NCBI GenBank assembly: GCA_036676355.1
Contig: JAKFDA010000072.1
Location: forward strand, 1 to 64,000
DNA length: 64,000 nucleotides
From: ZC4RG42 sp036676355
Lineage (GTDB): Bacteria > Pseudomonadota > Gammaproteobacteria > Burkholderiales > SG8-39
Direction of reading: 5' to 3'
The notes under the pieces were generated by a model. That model worked only from the letters and a program-made list of their open reading frames with translations, searched no databases and was not told the origin of the DNA. The stretch's first letter is position 1, and each line of letters opens with the position of its first letter. The translations under genes were made by a program, and so were the position numbers. Positions 10,201 to 25,758 of this stretch are shown in pieces.

Positions 10201-10622
10201 AAGACTATCTGATCGTCGATTTCGAAGGCGAACCGAGTCGGCCGCTGGAAGAACGGCGTCACAAGCATTCGCCGCTTCGCGATGTGGCCGGCATGATCCG
10301 CTCGGCCGATTATGCGGCGCGGACGGTCCTCACCCGTCTCGGCACCGGCGCGGCAGAGCGCCAGACCGGCATCGCGGATGCCGCGCGGGAATGGCGCCGC
10401 GTGGTCACCGAGGCATTTATCGAGGGTTATAGCGCAACGACGCGTCACATTGCCTCGGTCCCGCGGGATGCGGCTGTCTTGCGCGATCTGCTCGAACTGT
10501 TCGTGATCGAAAAGGCGTTGTACGAGTTGCGCTACGAGATGGATCACCGGCCGGACTGGATCGATGTGCCGATCGGCGGACTGCTGGAGCTCGCGGGCGC
10601 ATCTGCGCCGGCTAAAGACTGA
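7263..10622 (+). CDS. treS: Trehalose synthase-maltokinase fusion (TreS-Mak)
   Basis: A 1119-residue bifunctional enzyme. Residues about 20-560 are TreS, a GH13_16 isomerase interconverting trehalose and maltose. It has nucleophile D219 in GFRLD, E261 in LLAEANQWP and D327 in RNHDE. Residues about 590-1110 are a maltokinase that phosphorylates maltose to maltose-1-phosphate with ATP. It shows RRWFAAKG at its start, the kinase catalytic motif YHGDLHFGQ (D969) and the metal-binding IVDFEGEP (D986). The start is GTG, close behind glgE, and the upstream ribosome binding site is weak. The fusion channels trehalose to GlgE's substrate. TreS-Mak fusions are known in other bacteria, so the architecture is uncommon but not unique. 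Confidence 0.94.
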   Translation: MDQPDPTLLQQATPATDADDGLWYKDAIIYELHVKAFYDANNDGIGDFRGLTERLDYIQELGVNTIWLLPFYPSPMRDDGYDVSDYHNVHPDYGTRQDFRNFVREAHRRGLRVITELIVNHTSDQHPWFQAARRAPKGSSKRDFYVWTDDPNKYSGTRIIFTDTEASNWAWDEVAQSHYWHRFFSHQPDLNFDNPNVLKAVVRTMRFWLDMGVDGFRLDAIPYLVERDGTNNENLPETHAVIKKIRAQLDALYKDKVLLAEANQWPEDVREYFGDGDECHMAYHFPLMPRLFLAIAQEDRYPVLEIMRQTPDIPDNCQWAIFLRNHDELTLEMVTDRERDYMYEIFATDPRMRINVGIRRRLAPLMDNDRAKIELMSFLLFTMPGSPILYYGDEIGMGDNIYLGDRNGVRTPMQWSYDRNAGFSRADPQRLYLPPIMDPLYGFQAVNVEAQGRNPSSLLNWTRRMIAMRKGFKAFGRGNLNFLEPGNRKVLAYLREYDDEAILCVTNLSRYPQAAELDLSHFENRVPVEILGRVSFPPVGKLPYLLTLPGYGYYVFRLAQDAPPPAWHESRLVQSDLPTLVLLEGWRTFFMGGGGASDVRRAISSRSREQLMREILLPHLMTRRWFAAKGHHITDVSIIEEGEWRAGEGAWLFCFARVELEDAPAQVYFLPLGIAWEERGYDPAAEYGGAALARVRQKAKTGILYSAFGDPGFCRALARAMGENREIAFGHGRLSFSTTPVFEEIADGFDEEVRTPPTEQTNTGVFFGNRGYLKGYRRLQSGVNPELEIGRFLTTRSPFTHTAPMAGALEYVAADGERVTLALLQPYIENQGNLWDYSLDYLERYLATFGARATTDGKDAANLHAFFVAQACRLGRRVGELHGAFAASTGDPAFDPEPVTPADGENWRDSVRDELIATFDMLERRRANMPEAMRALADGLLTVRIQLIERLDGLQVRAEGLMKTRYHGDLHFGQVLIAHKDYLIVDFEGEPSRPLEERRHKHSPLRDVAGMIRSADYAARTVLTRLGTGAAERQTGIADAAREWRRVVTEAFIEGYSATTRHIASVPRDAAVLRDLLELFVIEKALYELRYEMDHRPDWIDVPIGGLLELAGASAPAKD

Positions 10623-10705
10623 AGGGAGTGCCGACAAACATTTTCGATCACGGCCTCCAGCAGAGGTGTAGGTTGTCATAACGACTGTGCGAGAGGAGAG
10701 CGGCA

Positions 10706-11937
10706 ATGGAGACGAGAAACGAAAATGTGTTGGCCATGGTTCTGGCCGGCGGCGAAGGCACGCGGCTGTCGCCCCTGACCGCGCCGCGCTCGAAACCGGC
10801 CGTGCCCTTTGGCGGGCGCTATCGCATCGTCGATTTCGTCCTGTCCAACCTGGTCAATTCCGGCATCTTTTCGATCTATGTGCTGGTGCAGTACCGCTCG
10901 CAATCGCTGATCGAACATATCCGCAACGGCTGGGTGCTTTCGCCGATCTTTCCGCGCCACTTCGTCACAGTGGTGCCGCCGCAGATGCGCGAAGGTCCCG
11001 AGTGGTTCCAGGGCACGGCCGACGCGATCTATCAGAACATCAATCTCATTCGCGATGCGCGCGCCACGATCGTCGCGGTCTTCGGCGCCGATCATATCTA
11101 CCGCATGGACCTGCGCCAGATGATCGATGCGCACCGCGCCAGCAACGCGCATGTCAGCGTGGCGGCCGTGCCGGTGCCGCGCCAGCAAGCGAGCGGGTTC
11201 GGCGTCATGGGCGTTGCCGGCGACGGCCGTATCGAAAGCTGGGTCGAGAAACCGCAAGATCCGCCAGAAATGCCCGATCGTCCGGGTTATTCGCTCGCAT
11301 CCACGGGCAATTACATTTTCGACGCCGACGTGCTCATCGATGCGTTGCATGCCGCCCACCAGCGCAACGAGCGCGATTTCGGGCGCGATGTCATCCCGAG
11401 CCTGATGAAGACGCATCGCGTTTATTCCTACGATTTTTCCAGGAACCGCGTGCCGGGCGTGCGTCACTACGAGGAGGCCAGCTATTGGCGCGACGTGGGC
11501 ACGCTAGATGCCTACTACGACGCGAACATGGATACGCTCGGTGCCGAGCCGCGCATGCAGTTGTTCAACAGGCAGTGGCCGATTCGGTCGAGCAACTATC
11601 AGGGTCCCCCCGCCAGTCTGTTCGATGCGCGCGTGCAAAACAGCCACATCGGGGCGGGCGGCCGCTACGGTCGCTGCACCATCCGTAATTCGATTATCCG
11701 GCGCGAAGTCAGTATCGCCGACGATGCCGTCGTGGAGGATTCGATCATCATGGATTACTGCGTCATTTCGCAGGGTGCGCAAATCCGGCGGGCGATTGTC
11801 GATCGTCACAACATCATCGGTGCCGGCGAGCGCATCGGCTATGACAGCGCGTGCGACGTGGAGCGCTATCACGTCACCGAATCGGGCCTCGTCGTTGTGC
11901 CGATGGCGGAGATCACTTCGCGCGCCGACGCGTACGA

Positions 11938-11941
<4 letters not shown>
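10706..11941 (+). CDS. glgC: Glucose-1-phosphate adenylyltransferase (ADP-glucose pyrophosphorylase)
   Basis: Makes ADP-glucose and pyrophosphate from glucose-1-phosphate and ATP. It has 411 residues. The nucleotidyltransferase domain begins VLAMVLAGGEGTRLSPLT, with GGEGTRL at 15-21 and SKPAVPFGG just after. FGADHIYRMD is near 130. The C-terminal third (about 300-400) is a left-handed beta-helix with repeats such as SHIGAGGRYGRCTIRNS. An AGGAGA ribosome binding site precedes the ATG. The stop overlaps the glgX start (ATGA). The usual consumers of ADP-glucose, glgA or glgM, are not in this window. Confidence 0.95.
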
Positions 11942-14087
<2,146 letters not shown>

Positions 14088-14091
<4 letters not shown>

Positions 14092-15929
14092 AACGGCACC
14101 ACGTCATGCCTTTCGGTACACAACTGCTCGATGGCGGTGGAGTGCGCTTTCGTTTATGGGCACCGAGCGCCGAGCATGTCGATCTGCTGTTGACCATGGA
14201 CAGCGGGCGTGCCGAGCTTCCGCTGCGCGCGGTCGAAGACGGCTGGTATGAGACCGTGGTGGCCAACGCCCGCGTCGGCGCGCGTTACGCCTATCGCATT
14301 GACGGTGGCATGTCTGTGCCCGATCCGGCGACCCGTTTCAACCCGGAAGACGTCCACGCGGCCAGCGAGGTGGTGAATCCGCTCGCCTTCGATTGGCGGG
14401 ATGAGAACTGGCGCGGCCGCGCCTGGGAAGAAGCGGTGTTGTACGAGTTGCACGTGGGTACCTTCACTCCGCTCGGCACCTATGCCGCAGCAATGGAGAA
14501 GCTCGACTATCTGGTTGAGCTGGGCGTCACGGCTATCGAACTCATGCCGCTGGCTGAATTCCCCGGCAAACGAAACTGGGGTTACGACGGTGTGCTGCCT
14601 TTTTCGCCCAATGCTTCGTACGGCAAGCCCGATGATCTGAAGCGTTTCGTGCAGGCGGCGCACATGCGCGGCCTCATGGTTTTTCTCGACGTCGTGTACA
14701 ACCACTTCGGGCCCGAGGGCAATTATCTGCACGCCTACGCACAACCGTTTTTCAACCCGCGCCATCAGACACTGTGGGGCGCGGCAATCAATTTCGACGG
14801 CCCGCAGTCGCGCACAGTGCGCGACTTCTTTATCCACAATGCGCTGTACTGGATCGAGGAATATCACTTCGACGGACTGCGTCTGGACGCTGTCCATGCC
14901 ATCGCCGACGACACGCAACCGCATATCCTGCATGAACTGACCGAAGCGATTCGCGCCGGCCCGGGATGTGAGCGCGACGTACACCTGGTACTGGAAAACG
15001 ACGGCAACGAAGCGAGCCTGCTTGGACGCGACGCCGGTCACCAGCCCCTTATCGCCACCGCGCAGTGGAACGATGACTTTCACCATGCGGCGCACGTGCT
15101 GCTGACCGGCGAGAGCGACGGCTATTACCACGACTACAGCGACAAGCCGCTGGCGCGTTTCGGTCGCTGCCTGGCAGAAGGCTTCGCCTATCAGAACGAC
15201 GTATCGCGCTACCGCGGCGGCGCGCAGCGAGGTGAGCCGAGCGTGCATCTACCGGCCACCGCCTTCGTCAATTTTATTCAGAACCACGACCAGGTCGGTA
15301 ACCGCGCGTTCGGCGAACGGATCGGTCAACTCGCTTCGCGTGAAGCGGTGGAGGCGGCGGCGGCCTGTCTGCTGCTCGCGCCTAGCATTCCGCTGCTATT
15401 CATGGGTGAGGAGTTCGATGCCTCCACGCCGTTTCTGTTTTTCTGCGATTTCGGTCCGGATTTGAGCGCGAGCGTGACTGCGGGACGGCGTAGCGAATTC
15501 GGTCGCTTCGCGCGCTTCCAGGATCCGCAGGTGCAGGCGACCATCCCTGACCCGGTCGAGCTCGAAACCTTCGAGCGCTCTAAGTTGCGGTGGCACGAAG
15601 TAGGCAAAGCGGCGCACGCCGCCCGACTTGCGCTTTATCGACATCTGCTCGCGCTGCGACACGAGCATATCGTGCCGCGCCTGTACGGCATGGCGCCGAG
15701 CGGCGCCTACGTTGCGCATGAACGCGCCGGCTTACTGGTGCATTGGACGCTGGGCGACGGTGCCCACCTGCAGCTCACGGCGAACCTGCGCGCCGCGCCA
15801 GCGGAGGATGTGGCCGCGCCGATTGGCGAGGTGCTGTATGCGACGCCTGACATTGCCGATGCGCGGCTGCCGGATGGCCGGCTGCCGCCGTGGTCGGTGA
15901 TCTGGACCCTTCATCGCGATAGTCGATGA
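14088..15929 (+). CDS. treZ: Malto-oligosyltrehalose trehalohydrolase
   Basis: Releases free trehalose from malto-oligosyltrehalose, the product of TreY. It has 613 residues. The N-terminal domain (about 1-100) contains RFRLWAPSAEHVDLLL. The GH13_10 barrel has nucleophile D267 in GLRLDAVHAI, acid/base E303 in LVLEND, and NHDQVGNRAFGER near 405. The start overlaps the glgX stop by four bases. The partner enzyme TreY is encoded by the next gene, from which it is separated by a 131-bp repeat element that begins 8 bp after the treZ stop. Confidence 0.95.
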
Positions 15930-15937
15930 ACAACCAA

Positions 15938-16068
15938 GGAACGTCCGATTAAGGGATTTCGGCCGGGGACATCGAGAACTCGAGGCGAGTAAGGCATTGA
16001 TCTGTGTCCTCGCTCGTATAGCGCAGGTGCGCACACTCGCGTCGTGCCCGGCACTTGATCAGGTTTCC
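15938..16068. mobile_element. Short MITE-like element between treZ and malQ-treY
   Basis: A 131-bp non-coding segment bounded by imperfect inverted repeats: GGAACGTCCGATTAAG on the left and CTTGATCAGGTTTCC on the right, whose complement reads GGAAACCTGATCAAG. The ends and several internal blocks (CCTCGCTCGTATAGC, CACTCGCG, CCCGGCACTTGATCAG) match the longer element at 40326-40555 read on its minus strand. Flanks are CCAA and TCAA, which do not form a clean target duplication. It carries no coding capacity. A TTG at 16055 that could extend the downstream gene lies inside the element's right end and is not a likely start. Confidence 0.55.
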
Positions 16069-16087
16069 TCAAACAAAGGCTTTTGCG

Positions 16088-21193
<5,106 letters not shown>

Positions 21194-21207
21194 GTCGGGG
21201 CTCGTAT

Positions 21208-22395
21208 ATGAACTTTCTTTCCGACACCGATTCGGCGCTGGTCGAACACTGCCGCATGCAAGCCGTTGCGCTGCTCAAGCGCAACCTGTCGCCGGCCGGC
21301 ATTCTCGCGGCGACGCCGAGCGCGCGCGCGGAGTCGCGCAGCTACACGGCGATTTTCGCGCGCGATGCCGCGATCTGCGCCATCGGTATGGCGCTCTCCG
21401 GCGATCCGGCGCTCGAACGCCAGGCATCGACCGGCATGATGACCCTCGCCGCGCATCAGGCGGAGAATGGTCAGATCGCGAAGTTCGTCGATGTGCAACG
21501 CAACGAAGCGGACTTCTGGTATCTGGGCTGTATCGATGCCACCCTGTGGTGGCTCGTCGCCGTCGCCTTGCTCGATCAATTGCAGGGCAGCGCGCTGCGC
21601 AAGCGCCTCGGCGTACAGATCGCGCAGGCGCTGACCTGGCTGCAGTGTCAGGAGCATCCGCGTTTTCGTCTGCTGCAACAGAACGAGGCGAGTGACTGGG
21701 CGGACATCATGCCGCGTTCGGGCTTCGTGCTGTACAGCAATGCACTATGGTACCTGACCAAGAAGCTGTACGATCTCCCGTACGCGGACGAGACGCGCCG
21801 CAATGCCAATAACCTGTTTCATCCTTTCACCAGCAATATCGACGAGTATCGACGCGCGCGTCTGCTTGTGCATTACGCGCGACGAAATGCGCGCAATCAC
21901 GATCTCTATCTCAGTTTTGTCAACTTCGCTTTTTACGGGGATGAGGGCGACGTCTTCGGCAACGTACTGGCGATTCTGTTCGGTCTTGCCGACGAGTCCG
22001 CCGCGCATCGCATTCTCAGAGCGCTCGAGCGGGCGCAGGTGCATGCGCCATATCCCGTGCGCGCGGTGTGCGACCCGATACTCGAAGCGAGTTTTTTGTG
22101 GCGCCCGTATATGTCGCGCCACCAGCAGAACTTCGCCTGGCAGTATCACAATGGCGGCATCTGGCCTTTTGTCGGCGGCTTCTGGGTTGCCGCGCTGGCC
22201 GCGACAGGGCTGCACGAGGTCGCGCAGCGCGAGTTGGTAAAGGTCGCGCGCGCAAACGAGGTCGGCAACTGGGCGTTCAACGAATGGCTGCATGGCCAGA
22301 CGCTCGCGCCGAGCGGCATGGACGGCCAATCCTGGAATGCCGCCGCTTTTCTGTTCGCGCATCGTGTGGTGCAAAGCGGCGAACGCTGGTTCTGA
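21208..22395 (+). CDS. (Alpha/alpha)6-barrel glycosidase-like protein, GH100/debranching-type
   Basis: A 395-residue soluble protein without signal peptide. It resembles the catalytic barrels of amylo-alpha-1,6-glucosidase and neutral/alkaline invertase (GH100) proteins. The sequence shows SYTAIFARDAAICAIGMALS (about 46-65), a QNEASDWADIMPRSGFVLYS block (about 155-174) and WQYHNGGIWPFVGGFW (about 312-327), all rich in aromatic and acidic residues as in substrate clefts of that fold. It starts 14 bp after malQ-treY with ATG 21208, where family similarity begins, and its stop overlaps the next gene (TGATG). Debranching of short glucans fits its neighbours; sucrose cleavage is the alternative. 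I cannot name its substrate. Confidence 0.6.
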   Translation: MNFLSDTDSALVEHCRMQAVALLKRNLSPAGILAATPSARAESRSYTAIFARDAAICAIGMALSGDPALERQASTGMMTLAAHQAENGQIAKFVDVQRNEADFWYLGCIDATLWWLVAVALLDQLQGSALRKRLGVQIAQALTWLQCQEHPRFRLLQQNEASDWADIMPRSGFVLYSNALWYLTKKLYDLPYADETRRNANNLFHPFTSNIDEYRRARLLVHYARRNARNHDLYLSFVNFAFYGDEGDVFGNVLAILFGLADESAAHRILRALERAQVHAPYPVRAVCDPILEASFLWRPYMSRHQQNFAWQYHNGGIWPFVGGFWVAALAATGLHEVAQRELVKVARANEVGNWAFNEWLHGQTLAPSGMDGQSWNAAAFLFAHRVVQSGERWF

Positions 22396-23546
22396 TGTTA
22401 CGCGCGCACTACCAGACCTTCCACGAAGCGATCGGTGACTGCCTGCATGTGCTGGCGCATAGTCACCATCCCTGGCCCGATGTGACGCGCGAGGCGCAGC
22501 TGGCCTACTGGGAGGATTCTGCGCGTCTGGCGGAGCGCAAATGGCAGAAGATTTACGACGAAGTGATTCCGCAGGCGCAGGTGCATGTGGCGCGCCTGCT
22601 AAACATCGATGCGCCCGCACGCATTGCCTTCGCGCCGAACACGCATGAACTCGTCGCACGTCTGTATTCGTGCCTCGACTGGTCGCGACCGCTGCGCGTG
22701 CTGACGACCGATCGCGAGTTCGCCAGTTTTGCGCGCCAGACGCAGCGCCTGGAAGAAACCGGTCGCGTGCAGGTGACGCGCGTCGCGGTCGAGCCTTATG
22801 AAAGCTTCGTAGAACGTTTTTCCGCCGCCGTCGCAAAACGACACGACTTTGTCTATCTGTCGCATGTGTTCTATGACTCGGCATTCGTGGTCGATGCGCT
22901 CGAAAGCATCGTCGCAGCGGCGCATCCGGAGGCGTTGTTCTGCATCGACGGCTATCACGCCTTCAATGCCTTGCCGGTCGATCTGTCGCGCATTGCCGAG
23001 CGCGTGTACTACCTCGCCGGCGGCTACAAGTACGCGCAGGCGGGCGAGGGCGTCTGCTTCGTGAGCCTGCCGCGCAATTGCACGCTCCGACCGATCTACA
23101 CCGGCTGGTTTGCCGAGAGCGCGATACAGGGTGAGAGCGCCCGCGTCGAGTACGGGCCGGATGCGCATCGCTTCGCTGGTGCGACCTTCGACGCCGGCGG
23201 TTTGTATCGATTCAATGCGGTCATGCGCTGGCAGAACGAACTCGGCATCGGGCCCGCCGACATCCATGCGCACGCCGTACGACTACAGGCGGATTTCCTC
23301 GATGGGCTGGCGGAGATGGAATTGCGACGGCTGCCGCCTGCGGCGCTGACGCCGCCGCTCGGCCTGCCGCGCGGCAACTTTCTGGGTTTCGAATTGAATG
23401 ATGCGGCAGCGGTCGAAGCGCAACTTCGCGCGCACGATATCCTTGCCGACCGACGTGGAAACCGGCTACGGTTAGGCTTCGGCCTTTATCACGACACTCC
23501 CTTCATGAACCGTCTGCTCGCGCGCCTGCGCATCGCGTTGCATTGA
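22395..23546 (+). CDS. Kynureninase-like PLP-dependent enzyme (class V aminotransferase fold)
   Basis: A 383-residue fold-type I PLP enzyme. The likely Schiff-base lysine is K212 in GGYKYAQAGEG. The pyridine-binding aspartate is D185 in FCIDGYHAFNA, and a phosphate-binding segment lies near FAPNTHELVARLYS. The overall pattern (IDGYH...LPVDL...GGYKY..GGEG-like) resembles kynureninase and related class V enzymes. No other tryptophan-catabolic gene is near. Instead it is translationally coupled (TGATG) to the glycosidase-like gene and closes the glucan cluster, 1 bp before a TSUP permease gene. Substrate unknown. Candidates include a cysteine-desulfurase-like or amino-sugar-modifying reaction, but nothing in the sequence decides this. 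Confidence 0.65.
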   Translation: MLRAHYQTFHEAIGDCLHVLAHSHHPWPDVTREAQLAYWEDSARLAERKWQKIYDEVIPQAQVHVARLLNIDAPARIAFAPNTHELVARLYSCLDWSRPLRVLTTDREFASFARQTQRLEETGRVQVTRVAVEPYESFVERFSAAVAKRHDFVYLSHVFYDSAFVVDALESIVAAAHPEALFCIDGYHAFNALPVDLSRIAERVYYLAGGYKYAQAGEGVCFVSLPRNCTLRPIYTGWFAESAIQGESARVEYGPDAHRFAGATFDAGGLYRFNAVMRWQNELGIGPADIHAHAVRLQADFLDGLAEMELRRLPPAALTPPLGLPRGNFLGFELNDAAAVEAQLRAHDILADRRGNRLRLGFGLYHDTPFMNRLLARLRIALH

Positions 23547-23547
23547 T

Positions 23548-24366
23548 ATGGAGTGGATGCCGCATATCGCGTGGTCTGTCGTGCCGGCCTATTTCGCGCT
23601 CGGCGTCGTCATAGGATTCCTAGCTGGGCTGCTTGGCATAGGCGGTGGCGGGATGATGGTGCCGGTCCTCGTCTGGCTGTTTACATTGCAGAATTATCCG
23701 CGCGAGCACATTGTCCATATGGCTGTCGCGAGCGCGATGGCGACGGTGATCTTCACGTCGGTATCGAGCGTGCGGGCGCATGCGCAACGCGGCGCGGTGC
23801 GCTGGGATCTTGCAAGATTAATGGTGCCCGGCATTCTGCTGGGCGGCTTCCTCGGCGCGCTGGCGGCAGGGTGGTTTTCGTCCTTCGGCCTGGCGCTGTT
23901 CTTTGCCGTTTTCGTCGTGATCATGGCGACCAACATGCTGATCAGGCGCAAGCCGGCGCCCGGGCGCACCGTGCCCGGCGCGTTCGGCATGGCCGTCGCC
24001 GGTCTGCTCATCGGTTCGCTCTCCGCACTGATCGCGATCGGCGGCGCGATGATGACCGTTCCCTTTCTGGTGTGGTGCGCGGTGCCGATACTCCACGCCG
24101 TGGGCACGTCGTCGGCGATTGGTTTTCCGGTCGCGCTTGCGAGTACGGTCGGTTATGTATGGACCGGTTTACATACCGACGGTCTGCCCGCCACGGCGAT
24201 CGGCTATGTCGATGTGCCGGCCGCGATCGGCATTGCCGCGGCCAGCGTTCTGATGGCGCCGCTGGGTGCGCGCATGGCGCATCGCCTGCCGACGCAAGTG
24301 CTGCGCCGTGTCTTCGCCGTGCTGCTTTACATACTCGCCGGACACATGCTGATGTTAGTTTGGTGA
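23548..24366 (+). CDS. TSUP (TauE/SafE) family membrane permease
   Basis: A 272-residue integral membrane protein with about eight hydrophobic segments. The family hallmark glycine-rich motif FLAGLLGIGGGGMMVPVLVW occurs in the first helices and is echoed in the second half (LIGSLSALIAIGGAMMTVPF), reflecting the internal duplication of the family. Members export or import sulfite, sulfonates or small organic anions. The gene starts 1 bp after the PLP-enzyme gene and could be co-transcribed with it. If so, a sulfur-containing or small anionic product of that enzyme would be a reasonable guess, but this is inference. It is convergent with the next gene. Confidence 0.85.
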   Translation: MEWMPHIAWSVVPAYFALGVVIGFLAGLLGIGGGGMMVPVLVWLFTLQNYPREHIVHMAVASAMATVIFTSVSSVRAHAQRGAVRWDLARLMVPGILLGGFLGALAAGWFSSFGLALFFAVFVVIMATNMLIRRKPAPGRTVPGAFGMAVAGLLIGSLSALIAIGGAMMTVPFLVWCAVPILHAVGTSSAIGFPVALASTVGYVWTGLHTDGLPATAIGYVDVPAAIGIAAASVLMAPLGARMAHRLPTQVLRRVFAVLLYILAGHMLMLVW

Positions 24367-24370
24367 TGGA

Positions 24371-25252
24371 TCAGCGCTGCGGCCGCGAGCCGTAACTGCC
24401 GCGCATCGGGCGGCTTACCAGGCGGCCCTGCGTATCGGAGAACAGGATCTCCACGCGTCTGTTCGACTGCCGCCCCGCGCTGGTCGAGTTGGTCGCGATG
24501 GGGAAGGCTTCTCCCAACCCCTGTGCCTCGATGCGTTGCGCGCTGATGCCGCGATCCACCAGCGCCTGGCGCACGGTGCCGGCGCGGCGCGCCGAGAGCT
24601 CGAGGTTGTGTGAATCGAGCCCCTGACTGTCGGTAAAAGCTTCGATCATCACGCGTCGCTCGGGATTTTCGCGCAAGGCATTTGCAATCGTGTCGAGTGT
24701 GGGGTCGGCGCTGGAGCGCAGCCGCGCGCTATCCACATCGAATGCCGCATCCGATAGCGTCACCACGATTCCGCGATCGGTGTTGCGCGCCTGCAGCGCG
24801 GCCAATTCGGCTTGCAGACGCGCGGCGCGCTGTTCAGGGGTCAATGGCTGCGTCCGCGTATCGGCAGACGGCCCTTGCACGATGCCCGAGTCTCGCGGGC
24901 CCGCCTGCGCAATCAATTCGTCGCGCCGCGCGTTGGCCGTCTTGATCTGCTCCTCGGCGTAACCGTGCACGCCCAACTCGGTTGCCATCAGCGCGCGTTG
25001 GCGGGCAATGTAAGCGAGGTGAGCCGCCAACGCAGTATTGCCATTCTCACGCATCTCGGCTTCGGCATGCTGCAGCGTCTCGCGCGCCCGGTTGAGTTCG
25101 ACCGGCGCGTAGCGCTGCACGCGTGGATCCGCTTGCGCGGTCCTATAGCTTTCGCGCGCACTTTCGAGTTCGGGATTGGGCAGCGACACGGTTTGACAGC
25201 CGGCGCATACGAAGAGCGCGCCGATACCGCATGTCCAGGTGGAGTTTCGCAT
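24371..25252 (-). CDS. OmpA-family lipoprotein with DUF4398-like N-terminus
   Basis: A 293-residue outer-membrane lipoprotein candidate. The signal peptide ends with a lipobox-like FVCAGC (Cys19). An alpha-helical segment rich in Ala, Arg and Glu follows (about 28-160; ARESYRTAQADPRVQRYAPV), typical of DUF4398 proteins. The C-terminal OmpA-like peptidoglycan-binding domain (about 165-285) has IEAFTDSQGLDSHNLELSAR and NRRVEILF. It probably tethers the outer membrane to peptidoglycan. It is read on the minus strand 2 bp behind another DUF4398-type lipoprotein gene, and the pair is probably one operon. Confidence 0.88.
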   Translation of the reverse strand: MRNSTWTCGIGALFVCAGCQTVSLPNPELESARESYRTAQADPRVQRYAPVELNRARETLQHAEAEMRENGNTALAAHLAYIARQRALMATELGVHGYAEEQIKTANARRDELIAQAGPRDSGIVQGPSADTRTQPLTPEQRAARLQAELAALQARNTDRGIVVTLSDAAFDVDSARLRSSADPTLDTIANALRENPERRVMIEAFTDSQGLDSHNLELSARRAGTVRQALVDRGISAQRIEAQGLGEAFPIATNSTSAGRQSNRRVEILFSDTQGRLVSRPMRGSYGSRPQR

Positions 25253-25254
25253 GC

Positions 25255-25632
25255 TCAGCCTCCGCGCCTGGCCCGATCGATTTCGCTTTGCAGCGCACGG
25301 ATGCTGGCGTTGATCTCGACCAGGGCCTGTTGCGAACGTATGGCGCTCGTGCGCGCCTGAGCCAACTGCGCATCGACCTCCGCTTCACGCGCCAGTCGCG
25401 TGGCAAGGGTGTAGTCCTGCGCCTGATAGGCACCTTCGGCGCGCAGGAGTTTTGCGCGCGCGCCGTCGTATTCGATAGGAGCCGCTTCCATTGCGCCCGC
25501 CATGCGCGCCTGATCGACTGCAGTGCGGCCGGCGGCCAGTTGCGCGGTCGGCGCAGCCGGCGCGATAGCGCACCCGCCGAGCAGCGCTGTCGCGATGACG
25601 GCGGCGATGAAAATCGATGATCGGTGCTTCAT
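25255..25632 (-). CDS. Small DUF4398-like lipoprotein
   Basis: A 125-residue lipoprotein. The signal peptide begins MKHRSSIFIAAVIATALL and ends in lipobox LLGGC (Cys21). The rest is a long Ala/Gln/Arg-rich helical region (ARTSAIRSQQALVEINASIR) likely to form a coiled coil. It lies directly upstream of, and in the same direction as, the OmpA-like lipoprotein, whose N-terminal part it resembles in composition and length, suggesting a duplicated module. Exact function unknown; an envelope structural role is likely. Confidence 0.8.
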   Translation of the reverse strand: MKHRSSIFIAAVIATALLGGCAIAPAAPTAQLAAGRTAVDQARMAGAMEAAPIEYDGARAKLLRAEGAYQAQDYTLATRLAREAEVDAQLAQARTSAIRSQQALVEINASIRALQSEIDRARRGG

Positions 25633-25758
25633 GGCCGGACTCGGACGGGAAGCGATACGGAATTCGGTGCAATGGGCGCGCCTACGCCACCCCGAACGAA
25701 GAAGGCCTAATGAATTCTCCGGGCCGAGGCGTCCGACAATCGGTAGCGATGCGTTGTT

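Noticed and set aside
16055..16087. TTG at 16055 as the start of malQ-treY
   Set aside because: It lies inside the right end of a repeat element, adds 11 residues without similarity, and ATG 16088 has a better ribosome binding site.
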